64,000 nt of DNA from SZAS-103 sp036496805 (GCA_036496805.1 DASXKN010000026.1:62001-126000); one strand, 5' to 3'; positions 35,308 through 44,652 are shown, numbered from the stretch's first letter. A program made the numbers and translations. The notes: a model not told the origin generated them from the sequence alone.

Positions 35308-35805
35308 TCATCCGCGCTTCCAGCGCGAATTCAACGCGGCCTGCACGGCCGGAGGCACGAAGCCGGAGACGTCGCCGCCGAGCCGGCCGATCTCGCGCAC
35401 CAGCGAGGACGAAATGAAGCCGTACTGCTCGGCTGGCGTCAGGAACAGGGTCTCGACGCCGGGGATCAGGTGGCGGTTCATGCTCGCGAGCTGGAACTCG
35501 TACTCGAAATCCGACACCGCGCGCAGTCCGCGCAGGATCACGCCGGCGCCGAGCTCGCGGACGAAATGCGCGAGCAGGCCGTCGAAGCCGCGCACCTCGA
35601 TGTTCGGAAAGGCCGCCAGCGCCTCGCGCGCGAAGGCCACGCGCTCGTCGAGGGAGAAGGCCGGGCTCTTGGCCGGGCTCTCGGCGATGCCGACGACGAT
35701 GCGTTCGAAGAGGGGAGCTGCACGGCCGGCCAGGTCGATATGGCCGTTGGTGATGGGATCGAAAGTGCCTGGGTAGACCGCAAGGCGACGATTGGCCTGA
35801 GTCAT
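35308..35805 (-). CDS. coaD: Pantetheine-phosphate adenylyltransferase CoaD
   Basis: 165 residues, normal length. The nucleotidyltransferase motif AVYPGTFDPITNGHIDLAGRA holds the T/HxGH signature, and YGFISSSLVREIGRLGGDVSGFVP the second. It makes dephospho-CoA from phosphopantetheine and ATP. It overlaps rsmD by 4 bases (ATGA), the conserved rsmD-coaD order. Confidence 0.97.
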   Translation of the reverse strand: MTQANRRLAVYPGTFDPITNGHIDLAGRAAPLFERIVVGIAESPAKSPAFSLDERVAFAREALAAFPNIEVRGFDGLLAHFVRELGAGVILRGLRAVSDFEYEFQLASMNRHLIPGVETLFLTPAEQYGFISSSLVREIGRLGGDVSGFVPPAVQAALNSRWKRG

Positions 35806-36419
35806 GCGCGGGCTGGATCCTGCCGGGTTGGTCCTTGCGCGAGTGTAGCAGCGTCGCGCCGAAACAGCGCGTAGCGCACCTCGCGGGTTTCGCCGGACCG
35901 ATGCGGCAGCCATTGGCGGCCGATGGCCGGGGCGCCCTCGCGCGGGGCTTCCAGGTACAGCCACGCGTCCTCGGCCAGCCAGGGTTCGAGCGCGGCCAGG
36001 GCCGACTGCCAGAGACCGGCGGCGAATGGCGGATCAAGGAAAACCAGATCGAAACGCTCGTCGGATGCGCGCGCCAGCCAGCGCAGGCCGTCGGCGCAGA
36101 CGACTTCGACGACCTTGGCCGCATCGGTCCGGGCCAGCCGGTCGGCGTTCGCGCGCAGGGCGGCGGCGAGCGCCGGGTCCTTCTCCACCAGGATCACCTG
36201 AGCCGCTCCGCGCGAAGCCGCTTCCAGCCCCAGCGCGCCGCTGCCGGCGAACAGGTCGAGCGCGCGCGCGCCGGCGATCCGTGGAGCCAGCCAGTTGAAC
36301 ACGGTCTCGCGCACGCGATCGGCCGTCGGGCGCAGGCCGGCCGCATCGGGCACCGGCAGCTTCGATCCACGCCAGCGCCCGCCGATGATGCGCACGCTGC
36401 CCGACGTCGGCCGAGTCAT
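35802..36419 (-). CDS. rsmD: 16S rRNA (guanine(966)-N2)-methyltransferase RsmD
   Basis: 205 residues. The N-terminal RIIGGRWRGSKLPVPDAAGLRPTADRVRETVFNWL is typical of RsmD. The SAM-binding motif is DLFAGSGALGLEAASRGA and the catalytic motif FLDPPF. It methylates G966 in the 30S subunit. It is divergent from ftsY, as in many gammaproteobacteria, with 97 bases between the starts. Confidence 0.96.
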   Translation of the reverse strand: MTRPTSGSVRIIGGRWRGSKLPVPDAAGLRPTADRVRETVFNWLAPRIAGARALDLFAGSGALGLEAASRGAAQVILVEKDPALAAALRANADRLARTDAAKVVEVVCADGLRWLARASDERFDLVFLDPPFAAGLWQSALAALEPWLAEDAWLYLEAPREGAPAIGRQWLPHRSGETREVRYALFRRDAATLAQGPTRQDPARA

Positions 36420-36516
36420 CGCGGGCGCCTCGCGACATGAAGCTGCAAGGTCGAGGGAAATGCGGGTGGTACCATAGGCGGATTCTCCCGCATTCGTGGC
36501 CTCGGCACTCGCGTAC

Positions 36517-37596
36517 ATGTTCAGTTTCTGGAAGAAAAAGCCCGACGACGGGACCACCGACAAGCCCGCCGCGCCGCCCGAATCCACCTCCGCCCAGCCA
36601 GTTTCCCCGCCGCCGGCCGCCGACTCGGCCTCGCTGGCGGAACTCGGCGCGAGCACGCAGGCGGCGCCGGCTGCACCCGGCAAGCTCGGCTGGCGCGAAC
36701 GCCTGCGCGGCAGCATCCTGTTCAAGGATGTGCGCGAGATCATGGGCGCGAATCCCATCCTCGGCGATGAGCTGATCGACGAGCTCGAGACTGCGCTGAT
36801 CACCGCCGACGTCGGCGTCACCGCCAGCCGCGAGATCGCCGAGAAGCTGCGCCGGCGCACCAACAAGCGCGAGTTCGCCAACGCCGACGCCCTGCTCGCC
36901 GGCCTGCGCGACGAGCTGCTCGAACTGCTGCGGCCGATCGCGGTGCCGCTGAAGATCGATGCCGGCGCCAAGCCTTTCGTGATCCTCACCGTCGGCGTCA
37001 ACGGCGTCGGCAAGACCACCACCATCGGCAAGCTCGCGCGCCGTTTCCAGCTCGACGGCCACAGCCTGATGCTGGCCGCCGGCGACACCTTCCGCGCCGC
37101 CGCGGTCGAGCAGCTCAAGATCTGGGGCGAACGCAACAACGTCGCGGTGATCGCCCAGGGCAGCGGTTCCGACGCCGCCTCGGTCGCCTTCGACGCCTTG
37201 CAGGCGGCGAAGTCGCGCGGCATCGACGTGCTGATCGCCGACACCGCCGGTCGCCTGCACACCCAGGCCGGGCTGATGAACGAACTCGGCAAGATCGGCC
37301 GCGTGCTCGGCCGGCTTGATGCGACCGCACCGCACGAAGTGCTGATGGTGATCGACGGCACCACCGGGCAGAACGCGATCTCGCAGTTGCGGCAATTCCA
37401 CGCCATCGCGAACGTCACCGGCCTGGTCGTCACCAAGCTCGATGGCACAGCGCGCGGCGGCGTGCTGTTCGCGCTGGCGCGCGAGTTCGGCATACCGATC
37501 CGCTACGTCGGCCTCGGCGAGCGACTGGAGGACCTGCGCGTGTTCGATCCGGAAGCCTTCGTCGACGCCTTGTTGCCCGAATCGCTGGGCGGTTGA
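36517..37596 (+). CDS. ftsY: Signal recognition particle receptor FtsY
   Basis: 359 residues. A short acidic/Pro-rich A region follows MFSFWKKKPDDG. The N domain covers about 60-140. The GTPase has G1 GVNGVGKTTTIGKLA near 161, AAGDTFRAAAVEQL, G3 DTAGRLHTQ near 241 and G4 TKLDGTARGG near 306. It docks SRP-ribosome complexes at the inner membrane. ATG 36517 is preferred over an in-frame GTG at 36496 because relatives begin with MF-FWKK/FRRK. It is followed by overlapping genes up to yggX. Confidence 0.97.
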   Translation: MFSFWKKKPDDGTTDKPAAPPESTSAQPVSPPPAADSASLAELGASTQAAPAAPGKLGWRERLRGSILFKDVREIMGANPILGDELIDELETALITADVGVTASREIAEKLRRRTNKREFANADALLAGLRDELLELLRPIAVPLKIDAGAKPFVILTVGVNGVGKTTTIGKLARRFQLDGHSLMLAAGDTFRAAAVEQLKIWGERNNVAVIAQGSGSDAASVAFDALQAAKSRGIDVLIADTAGRLHTQAGLMNELGKIGRVLGRLDATAPHEVLMVIDGTTGQNAISQLRQFHAIANVTGLVVTKLDGTARGGVLFALAREFGIPIRYVGLGERLEDLRVFDPEAFVDALLPESLGG

Positions 37597-38927
37597 TGGC
37601 CGTCCGCGTACGCCGCTGGCGCTGGTCGCGGCGACGGGTTGCCTTCTTCGCGATCGTGCTGGCCGCCGCGCTGGTCGTCACGCACTACCTGCAACCGGCG
37701 CAACTGACCGCGCTGATCCTCGCACGCGCCAGCGGCAGCCTGCACCTCGACCTTCGCACCAGCGGCCCCGGCAGCTACGCGCTGCGACCCGAGCCGCGGC
37801 TGGTCCTGCCCGGCTTCACCGCCACCATTCCGGGCAACGCGACACCGTTTTTCCGCAGCGGCCAGGTCGAACTGGCCCTGCCCTGGAACACCCTGCGCGG
37901 CAAGGGCAGCGATATCAGCAGTGTCGTCCTGAAGTCTCCCGACATCGACGTGCAAGGACTGCGCAACTGGCTTGCAGCGCAGCCGCCGAGCACGCGCCCC
38001 TTCAAGCTGCCGACGCTCACGCGCGGGCTGTCGGTCTCCGACGGCAGCTTGCATGGTGCGAACTGGAAGATCGAGCACCTCGACTTCGCGACGCCCACCC
38101 TGGCCGACGGCAAGGCGGCAACGCTCGATGTCAGCGGCGATTTCACCCGTGCGTCGACGTCCTCGCACTTCGCGGCGCACGCGACCGCAACGGCGGCCGG
38201 CGCTGGCCAGGGCCTGCGCGTCGACGACCTGGACCTGTCGCTGAAGGCCGACGGCGAGTTGCCGTCGCTTGTTGTCGCGGGCCACGCACTGGCGAGCGAC
38301 ACGCTCGATCTCGACCTGCGCGGCAGCTTGCAGCGAGTGCCGGCATCGTGGTCTTCGCTATCCGACTCCGCCTTCGCGCAGCCGGGCGACACGCCATTCG
38401 CCATCGCGATCGCGCACAAGCCGGCTACGACGGTTGCCGGCATCCCCGTCGCCGACCCGCAAAGCGGTTGGCGGCTGCGACTCTCGCTGGGCGATGCGAA
38501 GCGGCAACCGACGCTTTCCCTGCAGGCGCAGGAAAACGGCGAAGCCTTCATCGACGCCAGCTTGACCGCGCAACTCAGTCGCTGGCCGGACGCGTGGCCG
38601 GGACTGCCGGCAACGTTCGCTTCCACCGCCGTACCGCTGGTCTTCGCAGCCGACTATCACGGGCCGCTCTTCCCGCCCGGGCCACTCGCGTTTTCACTCA
38701 AGCGCGGCGACACGGCCCTGCAAGGCAACGCGAGCATCGCCGACCTTCGGACATGGGCGCGAGGTGGATTCGCTTCCGTGCTGCCGCCGGTGCAGGCGAC
38801 GCTGGATGCGCCCGCGCTGGATGTCGGCGGCGTGCAACTGCGCGGCGTACACGCGGAAGTGCGTGACGACGATGCGCCGACGCAGCCAGAATCCGCTCCC
38901 GCTTCGACGGGCGCACCCAGGTCGTGA
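37596..38927 (+). CDS. AsmA-like envelope protein between ftsY and mutY
   Basis: 443 residues. An Arg-rich N-terminus precedes one membrane anchor (VAFFAIVLAAALVVTHYL). The long remainder consists of beta-strand-rich segments (for example LRTSGPGSYALRPEPRLVLPG, LSVSDGSLHGANWKIEHLDF and FATPTLADGKAATLDVSGDF) with the weak repeat style of AsmA-family proteins, which are inner-membrane-anchored periplasmic lipid-transport or assembly factors. Family assignment is by pattern only. Its ATG overlaps the last base of the ftsY stop and its own stop overlaps the mutY GTG. Confidence 0.72.
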   Translation: MAVRVRRWRWSRRRVAFFAIVLAAALVVTHYLQPAQLTALILARASGSLHLDLRTSGPGSYALRPEPRLVLPGFTATIPGNATPFFRSGQVELALPWNTLRGKGSDISSVVLKSPDIDVQGLRNWLAAQPPSTRPFKLPTLTRGLSVSDGSLHGANWKIEHLDFATPTLADGKAATLDVSGDFTRASTSSHFAAHATATAAGAGQGLRVDDLDLSLKADGELPSLVVAGHALASDTLDLDLRGSLQRVPASWSSLSDSAFAQPGDTPFAIAIAHKPATTVAGIPVADPQSGWRLRLSLGDAKRQPTLSLQAQENGEAFIDASLTAQLSRWPDAWPGLPATFASTAVPLVFAADYHGPLFPPGPLAFSLKRGDTALQGNASIADLRTWARGGFASVLPPVQATLDAPALDVGGVQLRGVHAEVRDDDAPTQPESAPASTGAPRS

Positions 38928-39982
38928 GCGCGATCGCCGCGCGCGTGCTGGCGTGGTTCGACCGCCACGGCCGCCACGACCTGCCCTGGCAGCATCCGCG
39001 CAGCGCATACCGCGTCTGGATATCCGAGACGATGCTGCAGCAGACCCAGGTCGCGACCGTGATCCCGTATTTCCTGCGCTTCGTGGACGAGCTGCCGGAC
39101 ATCGCCGCGCTCGCCGGTGCACCGCTCGACCAAGTGCTGGCGTTGTGGTCGGGCCTGGGCTACTACAGCCGCGCGCGGCGCCTGCACGATGCCGCGAAAG
39201 CCTGCATGCGCGATCACGGCGGCGAGCTGCCGCGCGATTTCGACGCCCTGCTCGGCCTGCCCGGCATCGGCCGTTCGACCGCCGGCGCGATCCTTTCGCT
39301 CGCGCATGGCCTGCCCTGGCCGATCCTCGACGGCAACGTGCGCCGCCTGCTGTGCCGCCATCGCGGCGTGCATGGCTGGCCGGGCAGCGCGGCGACGCAG
39401 AAGCAACTCTGGCGCATCGCCGAAGACGCGCTGCCCGAAGCGCGCGTCGCCGACTACACGCAGGCCCTGATGGACCTCGGTGCGACCGTATGCACGCCTT
39501 CCTCGCCGGATTGCGAAGCCTGTCCGCTGCGCGAGGATTGCATCGCCCTGCACGACGATGTGGTCGCGTGGCTGCCCGAGCGCAAGCCGGCAAAGCCCCT
39601 GCCCGAACGCGAAACTTTTGCCCTGGTCGTGCGCGACCACGAGGGCCGCATCCTGCTGCAACGACGGCCGCCGACCGGCGTGTGGGCCTTGCTGTGGTCG
39701 TTGCCTGAGGCGCGCGATCCCGACGATGCGCAGGCATGGCTGGCGCGCCATGCGCACGTGCACGACCACGAGGTCCTGCCGGAGATCCCGCACGTCTTCA
39801 GCCACTACCGCCTGTGCATCCGACCGTTGCTGTGGCGCGACGCGCGCGCGCGCGACGCGATCGGCGACAATGCCGATCTGCGCTGGCAGGCCTGCGATGC
39901 CCTCGACGACATCGGCCTGCCCGCACCCATCCGCAAACTCATCGAAGGACTTCCGCGATGCCGCGCACCGTCTTCTGCGTGA
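38924..39982 (+). CDS. mutY: Adenine DNA glycosylase MutY
   Basis: 352 residues. Catalytic Glu is in WISETMLQQTQVATV (near 35) and catalytic Asp in ILDGNVRRLLCR; the helix-hairpin-helix is LLGLPGIGRSTAGAIL. The [4Fe-4S] loop is C-x6-C-x2-C-x5-C (CTPSSPDCEACPLREDC). A C-terminal NUDIX-like domain recognises 8-oxoG. It removes A mispaired with 8-oxoguanine. It starts with GTG overlapping the previous stop (GTGA). Confidence 0.96.
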   Translation: MSAIAARVLAWFDRHGRHDLPWQHPRSAYRVWISETMLQQTQVATVIPYFLRFVDELPDIAALAGAPLDQVLALWSGLGYYSRARRLHDAAKACMRDHGGELPRDFDALLGLPGIGRSTAGAILSLAHGLPWPILDGNVRRLLCRHRGVHGWPGSAATQKQLWRIAEDALPEARVADYTQALMDLGATVCTPSSPDCEACPLREDCIALHDDVVAWLPERKPAKPLPERETFALVVRDHEGRILLQRRPPTGVWALLWSLPEARDPDDAQAWLARHAHVHDHEVLPEIPHVFSHYRLCIRPLLWRDARARDAIGDNADLRWQACDALDDIGLPAPIRKLIEGLPRCRAPSSA

Positions 39983-40233
39983 AGGAACAACGCGAGAGCG
40001 AAGGCCTGGATTTCGTTCCATGGCCCGGAGCGCTCGGCAAGCGCGTGTTCGAGCACATCGGCAAGCCGGCGTGGGCCGCGTGGCTGGCGCACCAGACGAT
40101 GCTGATCAACGAGAACCGCCTCTCGCCGCTCGACCGCGCGCACCGCGCCTTCCTCGAGCAGGAGATGGAAAAGTTCCTGTTCGGCGAAGGCTCGGCGCCG
40201 CCGCCGGGCTACGAACCGCCGCCCGGCGACTGA
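39958..40233 (+). CDS. yggX: Probable Fe(2+)-trafficking protein, YggX family
   Basis: 91 residues. MPRTVFCVKEQRESEGLDFVPWPGALGKRV carries the conserved Cys7 of YggX; the core ends in EQEMEKFLFG. The family protects iron-sulfur proteins from oxidative damage. Its start overlaps the end of mutY by 25 bases in another frame. The mutY-yggX order is conserved in gammaproteobacteria and makes sense because MutY is an iron-sulfur enzyme. Confidence 0.95.
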   Translation: MPRTVFCVKEQRESEGLDFVPWPGALGKRVFEHIGKPAWAAWLAHQTMLINENRLSPLDRAHRAFLEQEMEKFLFGEGSAPPPGYEPPPGD

Positions 40234-40252
40234 AGACCTTCCAGTCGGACGA

Positions 40253-40789
40253 TCACTGTGCCTTCGCTGCCCCGCCATCGGGCGGCAGTGGCTGCGCCTT
40301 CTTCTCGCGATCCACCCGCCGCAGCACGGCCGCATCCACCGGCCTGATCTCCATGATCTGGCAGGGGATCGGATTGTGGCGTACGCGCACCGAATCGAAC
40401 CTCGCGGTAACGCGGTTCATCTGCGAGGTCACCGCGATGAAGGGATCGAAGTCCAGCTCGCGGCACGAACCATCGAGCTGCAGCAGCCAGGCGTGGCGTG
40501 GCGAGGTGAAGATCAGGAGGTTGGCATCGCCGATGGGTTCGAATGAACTCACCGGTTCGTACCAGAACGAATCGACGGGCGGTCCCGCGATCGCCCTGAC
40601 CTCCGCGAGCCGCTGCACGACCGCCGGGTCGGGCGGCCGATCCTTGAGCGTCGCGGAACAACCCGCGGCCAGCACGCATGCGATGGCGGCCATGGCGATC
40701 CTGGCCGCCACTCCGGCCGCTGTGCCGATCCGCGATGGATCGCCTGCGGTCCGGTACCCTTCGAGCCCTTCGCGCATCGATCCACGCAT
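40253..40789 (-). CDS. Lipoprotein, DUF6491-like
   Basis: 178 residues from ATG 40789. A hydrophobic stretch ends in a lipobox VLAAGC (Cys near 44). The mature part has FTSPRHAWLLQLDGSCRELDF, FDSVRVRHNPIPCQIMEIRPVD, the layout of DUF6491 proteins that are common in Lysobacterales. The start is uncertain because the N-terminal region before the hydrophobic stretch is long; ATGs at 40819 and 40777 are also possible. Confidence 0.72.
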   Translation of the reverse strand: MRGSMREGLEGYRTAGDPSRIGTAAGVAARIAMAAIACVLAAGCSATLKDRPPDPAVVQRLAEVRAIAGPPVDSFWYEPVSSFEPIGDANLLIFTSPRHAWLLQLDGSCRELDFDPFIAVTSQMNRVTARFDSVRVRHNPIPCQIMEIRPVDAAVLRRVDREKKAQPLPPDGGAAKAQ

Positions 40790-40886
40790 GTCCGTTCTCC
40801 GTTCCGACGGACACACCATACGTCCGCGCTCGACCTTTGGAAGCCCGGCGGTGACCGTCGCTCAGGCCCAATTCACCCGCGCCGCC

Positions 40887-40915
40887 TTGCCCGGCGGCGG
40901 CCGGACCGCTATCAT
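40887..40915 (+). promoter_or_regulatory. Sigma-70-type promoter of tRNA-Phe
   Basis: TTGCCC, a 17-base spacer and TATCAT give a good housekeeping promoter. The predicted start site near 40922 is about 27 bases before the mature tRNA 5' end. Confidence 0.7.
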
Positions 40916-40948
40916 TCGCGGCTTCGCCGGCCATGCCCGTGCGATTCC

Positions 40949-41024
40949 GGCCGGGTAGCTCAGTTGGTAGAGCAGGTGATTGAAAATCACCGTGTCGGCG
41001 GTTCGATTCCGTCCCCGGCCACCA
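40949..41024 (+). tRNA. tRNA-Phe (anticodon GAA)
   Basis: 76 bases including an encoded CCA. The acceptor stem is GGCCGGG with CCCGGCC. The D-arm has TAGCTCAGTTGGTAGAGCA, the anticodon stem is GGTGA/TCACC with loop TTGAAAA (GAA at 40982-40984), and the T-loop is GTTCGATTCC. It is preceded by a good promoter and followed by a terminator, so it is a single-gene transcript. Confidence 0.98.
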
Positions 41025-41032
41025 TTCCAATC

Positions 41033-41065
41033 AACGGCTTGCAGCGATGCAGGCCGTTTTCGTTT
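41033..41065 (+). terminator. Rho-independent terminator of tRNA-Phe
   Basis: AACGGCTTGCA pairs with TGCAGGCCGTT (one T-G wobble) around a GCGA tetraloop and is followed by a T-rich tail (TTCGTTT). It begins 9 bases after the tRNA CCA end. Confidence 0.88.
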
Positions 41066-41188
41066 GCGCGGACTCCGAAAAAATCGCCGCGCCGTCCCTG
41101 CGCGGCGTGCACTGGCTTGCTTCGGCGCCGCTGAGCAAACACATCCGTCCGGTCCGGTTCGACCTGCAGAACGCGTTAATGGAGTGAG

Positions 41189-41482
41189 ATGACCGACACG
41201 AGCGAGCTAGCCAAGCAAATCCTGACGTCCGCCGGCGCCGCCGTCGGCTGCGTGCTGGCGGCGATGATCGGATGGGGCGCGATGGCATTCGGAATGATGC
41301 CGCTCGGCTTTGCGCTTTTCATCTGGCTGGTCGCCGGAGTCATCGGAGTTGCCGGCGCGGTCGGACCGTACCGCTCGGCAGCCACACGCACCCCCTTCCT
41401 CATCGGGGCGATCGGCAACCTGGGATCGTGGGCTTTCGTCGAGTTCCTGCTGCATTCCGGATTCACGACCGTCGGGCACTGA
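41189..41482 (+). CDS. Small three-helix membrane protein, unrecognised
   Basis: 97 residues with hydrophobic segments SAGAAVGCVLAAMIGWGAMAFG, LGFALFIWLVAGVIGVAGAVG and LIGAIGNLGSWAFVEFLLH. A GGAG ribosome site lies before the ATG. No family recognised. It converges on the third arylsulfotransferase-like gene, 106 bases away. Confidence 0.65.
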   Translation: MTDTSELAKQILTSAGAAVGCVLAAMIGWGAMAFGMMPLGFALFIWLVAGVIGVAGAVGPYRSAATRTPFLIGAIGNLGSWAFVEFLLHSGFTTVGH

Positions 41483-41588
41483 TCAGACCGTTACAATCGC
41501 GCGTGATGGCCGGTTTGCATGCCTCGAAGCCGGCGGGCCACGCATCAACGTTGAAGTCCTGGACGACGCGCGTCACCGCCGTCGCCAC

Positions 41589-42839
41589 TCACCACGTCCA
41601 CGCACCATCCGACGTGGTCGACTCGGCGAAGCAGCCGGGCCAGCACAGCTCCACCTTGTAGGCGCGGTAGATCGAGCGGTTCGCGGCCTGCTTGTTCGTG
41701 CCGATGACCGGCACGTATTCCCAGACGACATTGCCGTTCACGTCGACCTCGAAGATGCGGCCCCACACGGAGTCGTCGATGAAGGTGTTGCCGTTGGGCA
41801 GGCGCTGCGCATTGCCGCGATAGGGCGAGAAAAAACCCTTGCCGGCCGGATACGGCGCCGAATAGCTCCACGTCACCTTCGCGCCGATCGGGTCGTACTC
41901 GATGACCGACGAACTGAACCCCACGACCGCCGGATAGCCGCCCCAGCTGCCGTTGTTGAATATGAGAAGGTGGCCGTCGCCCGGCAGGTTGCTGCCGATC
42001 ATCTTCACCGCGTGCTGCCCGACGCTGATGTTGCCGACCTGCCAGACCACGTTGCCGGTGTTGTAGTCGATGGCGAAGATCAGGTTCGTGTTGCGCTGGT
42101 CGACCAGGATGTTGCCCGGCGTGAACGCGGCGTTCGACGCGGCGGAAGCGTTCGGCGGGATGAACTGGATGCTGTTGGTATGGAACACGTCAGACGATGG
42201 CGGGTCGCCGGGGTTGAACACGGGATAGACCGTCTGTCCCGCCATGATGATGTGCCGCGCCGCGGTGCTCAGGCCGAGCTGCGCGTAGTGGGCATCCGTG
42301 CTCCACTCCCACAGCACGTGTCCGCTGCCGTCGACGCGGCGGATGAGGTCGTCGTAGAACGGCTTCGTCGATACGGTCGTGTCGGTGATGAACTTGCGGC
42401 AAAGGACCAGGAACGTCCCGTCCTGGAGCACCTCGAAGTCGTGGTTGAGCGCGCAGGTCGGGTCGTTGTAGATCTTCGTGGCGACATCGTTGCCGGCAAT
42501 CTTCGTCAGCCAGACCTTGCCGGTGCCGTTCTCGCAATTGCCGGTGCTCGACGCATAGCGCCAGGTCAGGATGCTGCCGTCCGTGCCGATCGGCTTGGCC
42601 TGCCATTCCATCATGTTGCCGGTCGAATGCCATTGCTTGACGCTTGCACCGTTCTGGTTGATGAGAAAGACATTGCCGGTCGCGTCCGGGTTCGGGTTCA
42701 TGCAGTCGCTGTACAACACGTTCCCGGGGTAGACCGAAGCGCCGGCGTTGACGGTGACGCCGTATTGCGCGAGTTGCGGCGCGGCCGCGGCGCACAGCGG
42801 CAGGAGCAGTCCGAGCATGAACGGAACCGCGATCTTCAT
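41589..42839 (-). CDS. Secreted arylsulfotransferase (ASST)-like beta-propeller protein, copy 3
   Basis: 416 residues with signal peptide MKIAVPFMLGLLLPLCAAAA. It shares with the tandem pair at 12.4-15.0 kb the N-terminal YGVTVNAGASVYPGNVLY, the block C-x-L-NHDFEVLQDGTFLVLC with the candidate catalytic His, LPNGNTFIDDSVWGRIFEVD, ELCWPGC and a final WTW. It is the most diverged of the three, with a different signal peptide and linker. A TACACT box lies 28 bases before the ATG on the minus strand. No partner gene is obvious, so the sulfate donor and acceptor, if any, are unknown. Confidence 0.75.
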   Translation of the reverse strand: MKIAVPFMLGLLLPLCAAAAPQLAQYGVTVNAGASVYPGNVLYSDCMNPNPDATGNVFLINQNGASVKQWHSTGNMMEWQAKPIGTDGSILTWRYASSTGNCENGTGKVWLTKIAGNDVATKIYNDPTCALNHDFEVLQDGTFLVLCRKFITDTTVSTKPFYDDLIRRVDGSGHVLWEWSTDAHYAQLGLSTAARHIIMAGQTVYPVFNPGDPPSSDVFHTNSIQFIPPNASAASNAAFTPGNILVDQRNTNLIFAIDYNTGNVVWQVGNISVGQHAVKMIGSNLPGDGHLLIFNNGSWGGYPAVVGFSSSVIEYDPIGAKVTWSYSAPYPAGKGFFSPYRGNAQRLPNGNTFIDDSVWGRIFEVDVNGNVVWEYVPVIGTNKQAANRSIYRAYKVELCWPGCFAESTTSDGAWTW

Positions 42840-43004
42840 GGCGTGGATCTGAGGCGAGGCCTGCCCAGTGTAACGGTTGCCCCGCCCCCGCCCGGCCATT
42901 CGACGGCGCCCCGGTTCGCTCCACGGCCTGCAACGATGCAAGTCCCGGTTTACCTTGGCGTGCTCATCCTGACGCGCTCGATTTGGCGCGTGTATTCCAG
43001 GCGA

Positions 43005-44606
43005 TCATTTCCGCGCGCTCGCCGTCCCCGCCCTCGCCTGCCGCGCGCGCGCCTGCAGCGCAGCGATCGCCGGATCGTCGGGCGTCAGGCGCTTCGCCGA
43101 ATCGATCGCACGCTGGGCGGTGTCGAGCTCGCCGGCGCCAATGCGTTCGTCGGCGTAGGCGAGCCAGTGGCGTGCGAGTTCGGCGCGCAGCGACGGCAGC
43201 GAGGCATAGGTCGGCTGGATCGTGGCGAGGGCATCGAGGCAGGCACTGGCGTGGGCGAGGCGGTTGTCGGTCATGCCACCCTGCACGCAGGCGGCGACGG
43301 TGGCGACGAAGCGTTTCCGCGCCGCGATCACGCGCGGATCGGCAGGCGCGATGGCCGCTGCCTCGTGCAGCTTGTCGAAGGCGCTGTCGCCCGGTGGATC
43401 GACCAGCTCGTCGCGCACGATCGCATGGTCGGCGGCCGCCAGCAGGTCGGTGATGCCCTGCTTGCCTTTCAGGGCGCGATCCATGCCCGCGCGCTGCATG
43501 CGCGCCTGCGCGAGATGTTGCGTCGTCGCGCGCAGGCTGGGCAATTCCGGGGCGAGGGTGCGCGCCTTGTCCAGCGCGGCTTGCGCGCCGGCGAAATCGA
43601 AATCGGAAGCGTCGTGGTTGGCTTCGCGGACCAGGGCTTCGCCTGCGGCGCGCAGCCCTGCACCCGCACGCGCGTCGTCGGGCGACTGCGCGAGGACCTG
43701 TCGCCAGGTTGCGACAGCCGCATCGATCCTGCCGGCGCGCAGGTCGGCGTCGGCGCCGTCGAGCAGGCGCGCCTGTTCCCTCTGCTGGCGCTGGCTCGCA
43801 TCGGCCAGGCGCGCGCGCGCGTTCGGCAGGTCCAGGTTTCCGGGATCGACGCCGGCGACGCGATCGACCAGCTTCTGCGCGCCCGCCACGTCGCCGCTTG
43901 CGAGCAGCGCGTCGATGCCGCCGAGCATCTTCGCCAGCAGGGTACGCCGGCGATCGAGCACGAGTGCGTTGTCCGGCGCCGCGGCGATCGCCTGCTGGTA
44001 GATCGCCAGGGCGCTGTCGTCGCCATCGTCGAGATGGCCGGCCCGCTCGGCAGCGGCGGCCCTGTCGAGCAGTGCGGCGATCTGCGCCTCGCTGCCGGTG
44101 GCGCCGCGCAGGGATGCCTCGACCTTCTGGACGGCGACGACCGGCGCCGACAGTTCGCGCGCGAGATCGAGGGCGCGCTGCGCCTCGTCGATCCGGTGCG
44201 CGCCCACCGCGGCCTGCGCCTGCGCGAGTGCCGCGTTGGCGACGCGCACCAGGCCTTCGCGTGCGGCGAGGTCGTCGGGATCGCGCGCCATCACCGCTTC
44301 GTACAGTTCACGCGCGCCGTGGCCATCGGGCGAGGTCAGGCGCCCCGCGCGCAGGGCGGCGGCGGCCTGCTGCATCACCCGGTTCTGTTGCGGCGGCGGC
44401 ACCAGTCGCGCGCCGATCGCGTTGCGCCAGTGCACGAGTGCGAAACCGCCCATCGCAATCACGGCGGCGGCCGCGATGCCGACCCACCACTTCCAGTGCG
44501 ACGACTGCGGGGTCGGGAGGCCGCGACGCGACGCAGGCGTGGGCGACTCGCGGCGGTCCTCGACGATTGGCAGATCGCCCAGGGCGGGATCGTTGCGATC
44601 GCTCAT
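43005..44606 (-). CDS. Single-pass membrane protein with helical (TPR-like) periplasmic repeats
   Basis: 533 residues. A Pro/Arg-rich cytoplasmic N-terminus precedes one membrane helix (WWVGIAAAAVIAMGGFALVHW). About 450 residues of Ala/Leu/Asp-rich helical pairs follow, such as ARELYEAVMARDPDDLAAREGLVRVANAALAQAQ and AVATWRQVLAQSPDDARAGAGL, in the style of TPR repeats. It probably scaffolds other proteins in the periplasm. It follows relA by 46 bases on the same strand. No specific family recognised. Confidence 0.7.
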   Translation of the reverse strand: MSDRNDPALGDLPIVEDRRESPTPASRRGLPTPQSSHWKWWVGIAAAAVIAMGGFALVHWRNAIGARLVPPPQQNRVMQQAAAALRAGRLTSPDGHGARELYEAVMARDPDDLAAREGLVRVANAALAQAQAAVGAHRIDEAQRALDLARELSAPVVAVQKVEASLRGATGSEAQIAALLDRAAAAERAGHLDDGDDSALAIYQQAIAAAPDNALVLDRRRTLLAKMLGGIDALLASGDVAGAQKLVDRVAGVDPGNLDLPNARARLADASQRQQREQARLLDGADADLRAGRIDAAVATWRQVLAQSPDDARAGAGLRAAGEALVREANHDASDFDFAGAQAALDKARTLAPELPSLRATTQHLAQARMQRAGMDRALKGKQGITDLLAAADHAIVRDELVDPPGDSAFDKLHEAAAIAPADPRVIAARKRFVATVAACVQGGMTDNRLAHASACLDALATIQPTYASLPSLRAELARHWLAYADERIGAGELDTAQRAIDSAKRLTPDDPAIAALQARARQARAGTASARK

Positions 44607-44652
44607 GTCATCGGGTCGCTTGCAGCATGCGGCGAGGATATCAGCGCCATGT

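Noticed and set aside
36496..36516. GTG start for ftsY seven codons upstream
   Set aside because: FtsY proteins of this group begin at the MF-FWKK position, which is the ATG at 36517.
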